Shown here one piece after another: positions 6,881 to 7,390 of a stretch of DNA of 7,390 nt (positions are counted from its first letter, which is position 1; every line of letters starts with the position of its first letter). The stretch spans positions 1-7,390 of the forward strand of contig JAITLA010000225.1 in NCBI GenBank assembly GCA_031278145.1, read 5' to 3'. This DNA is from Eubacteriales Family XIII. Incertae Sedis bacterium. Its GTDB lineage: Bacteria; Bacillota_A; Clostridia; Peptostreptococcales; Anaerovoracaceae. A program made the translations under genes and the position numbers. The notes below the pieces were generated by a model. That model was not told the origin of the DNA. It made no database searches and saw only the letters and a list, made by a program, of their open reading frames with translations.

Positions 6881-7390
6881 TCATGCAAACGCGGGGCGGG
6901 CAATCGAAAGCCCATACGCCTCCGGCAGGCCCAGCATCAGATTCATGCACTGGATTGCCGCGCCGGAAGCCCCCTTGCCGAGATTGTCATAGCGTGCGGC
7001 GATCATGATGCGCTCGTCGCTTCCGTAGAACAGTATTTCAAGATCGTCGCGCCCCGCGAGCGCGTCCGCGGCCAGAAAGCCGTCCGCCGATTCGCGGCCC
7101 GGTTCCACGGCACGGATCAGGGGGCAGTCCGCGTAGCGGTCCGCAAACAGCTCGTACAATTCTCGCAATCGCGCCTTTCTCCGGAAGAGCCTGCGGTGCA
7201 GGGGCACGCTCACGAGCATGCCGCTGTGGTAGTCCGAAACGACCGGGTTGAACAGAACGGGCGCGCGCGCCCCCGAGAAGGCTTCGATCTCCGGGAGGTG
7301 CTTGTGCGCCTGCGACAGCCCGTATTGCCGTGGCGCCCCGATATCGTCCCGCCGCGCGTAGTCGTCTATCATCCGCTTGCCGCCGCCGCT
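6881..7390 (-). CDS. argC: N-acetyl-gamma-glutamyl-phosphate reductase ArgC, C-terminal part
   Basis: This is the C-terminal half (169 residues) of ArgC, which reduces N-acetylglutamyl 5-phosphate to the semialdehyde with NADPH, two steps before ornithine is formed by ArgJ. The frame runs open off the right edge (SGGGKR precedes the first in-window Met at 7372), so the start, the NADP-binding domain and the catalytic Cys lie outside. Visible family blocks are HKHLPEIE (HKH codons at 7298-7306, containing the conserved active-site His region), the VPLHR-type strand, and GKGASGAAIQCMNLMLGLPE near the C terminus, which is the standard ArgC ending. The stop TGA (6881-6883) lies 15 nt before argJ, the usual argCJ order. 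Its promoter and any ArgR site would be upstream, outside the window. I see no sign of decay. Confidence 0.96.
   Translation of the reverse strand, partial: SGGGKRMIDDYARRDDIGAPRQYGLSQAHKHLPEIEAFSGARAPVLFNPVVSDYHSGMLVSVPLHRRLFRRKARLRELYELFADRYADCPLIRAVEPGRESADGFLAADALAGRDDLEILFYGSDERIMIAARYDNLGKGASGAAIQCMNLMLGLPEAYGLSIARPAFA

Overview
This is a GC-rich bacterial chromosomal window, probably from a high-GC member of the Bacillota (Clostridia-like). The grounds are strong purine-rich ribosome binding sites, near-consensus sigma-70/SigA-type promoters, a zinc-type L31 protein and the clostridial flavour of the ArgC and ABC proteins. The taxonomic call is inference; there is no rRNA or other marker gene here.

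Layout. The plus strand carries four genes. A TraB/PrgY-family membrane protein (110-1321) has its own promoter at 41-69. rpmE, for ribosomal protein L31 (1467-1667), has an extended -10 promoter at 1370-1398 and an intrinsic terminator at 1721-1747. Two ABC exporter half-transporters follow (1823-3562 and 3559-5439), translationally coupled through an ATGA overlap. On the minus strand, argC (6881 to beyond the right edge) and argJ (6865 down to 5642) form a tight arginine-biosynthesis operon that converges on the ABC pair.

The two ABC proteins form a textbook asymmetric heterodimer. The first has Asp in place of the catalytic Glu after Walker B and Gln in place of the H-loop His. The second has intact catalytic residues but a changed signature motif (ISQGQ). 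One ATP site is therefore expected to be degenerate and the other active. ArgC and ArgJ catalyse the NADPH-dependent reduction of N-acetylglutamyl phosphate and the acetyl recycling step that yields ornithine. No other arginine gene is seen next to argJ; the rest of the operon, if any, lies upstream of argC outside the window.

The least ordinary stretch is the 202-bp convergent intergenic region 5440-5641. It holds a long nested inverted repeat (perfect 14-bp outer arms, perfect 18-bp inner arms, about 144 bp in total). An 18-bp direct repeat at a 180-bp spacing brackets it, and the left copy covers the stop codon of the second ABC gene. It looks like a palindromic repeat element and may also act as a two-way transcription barrier. 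I see no new multi-gene system, phage, CRISPR array or transposase here; the remaining content is ordinary housekeeping.
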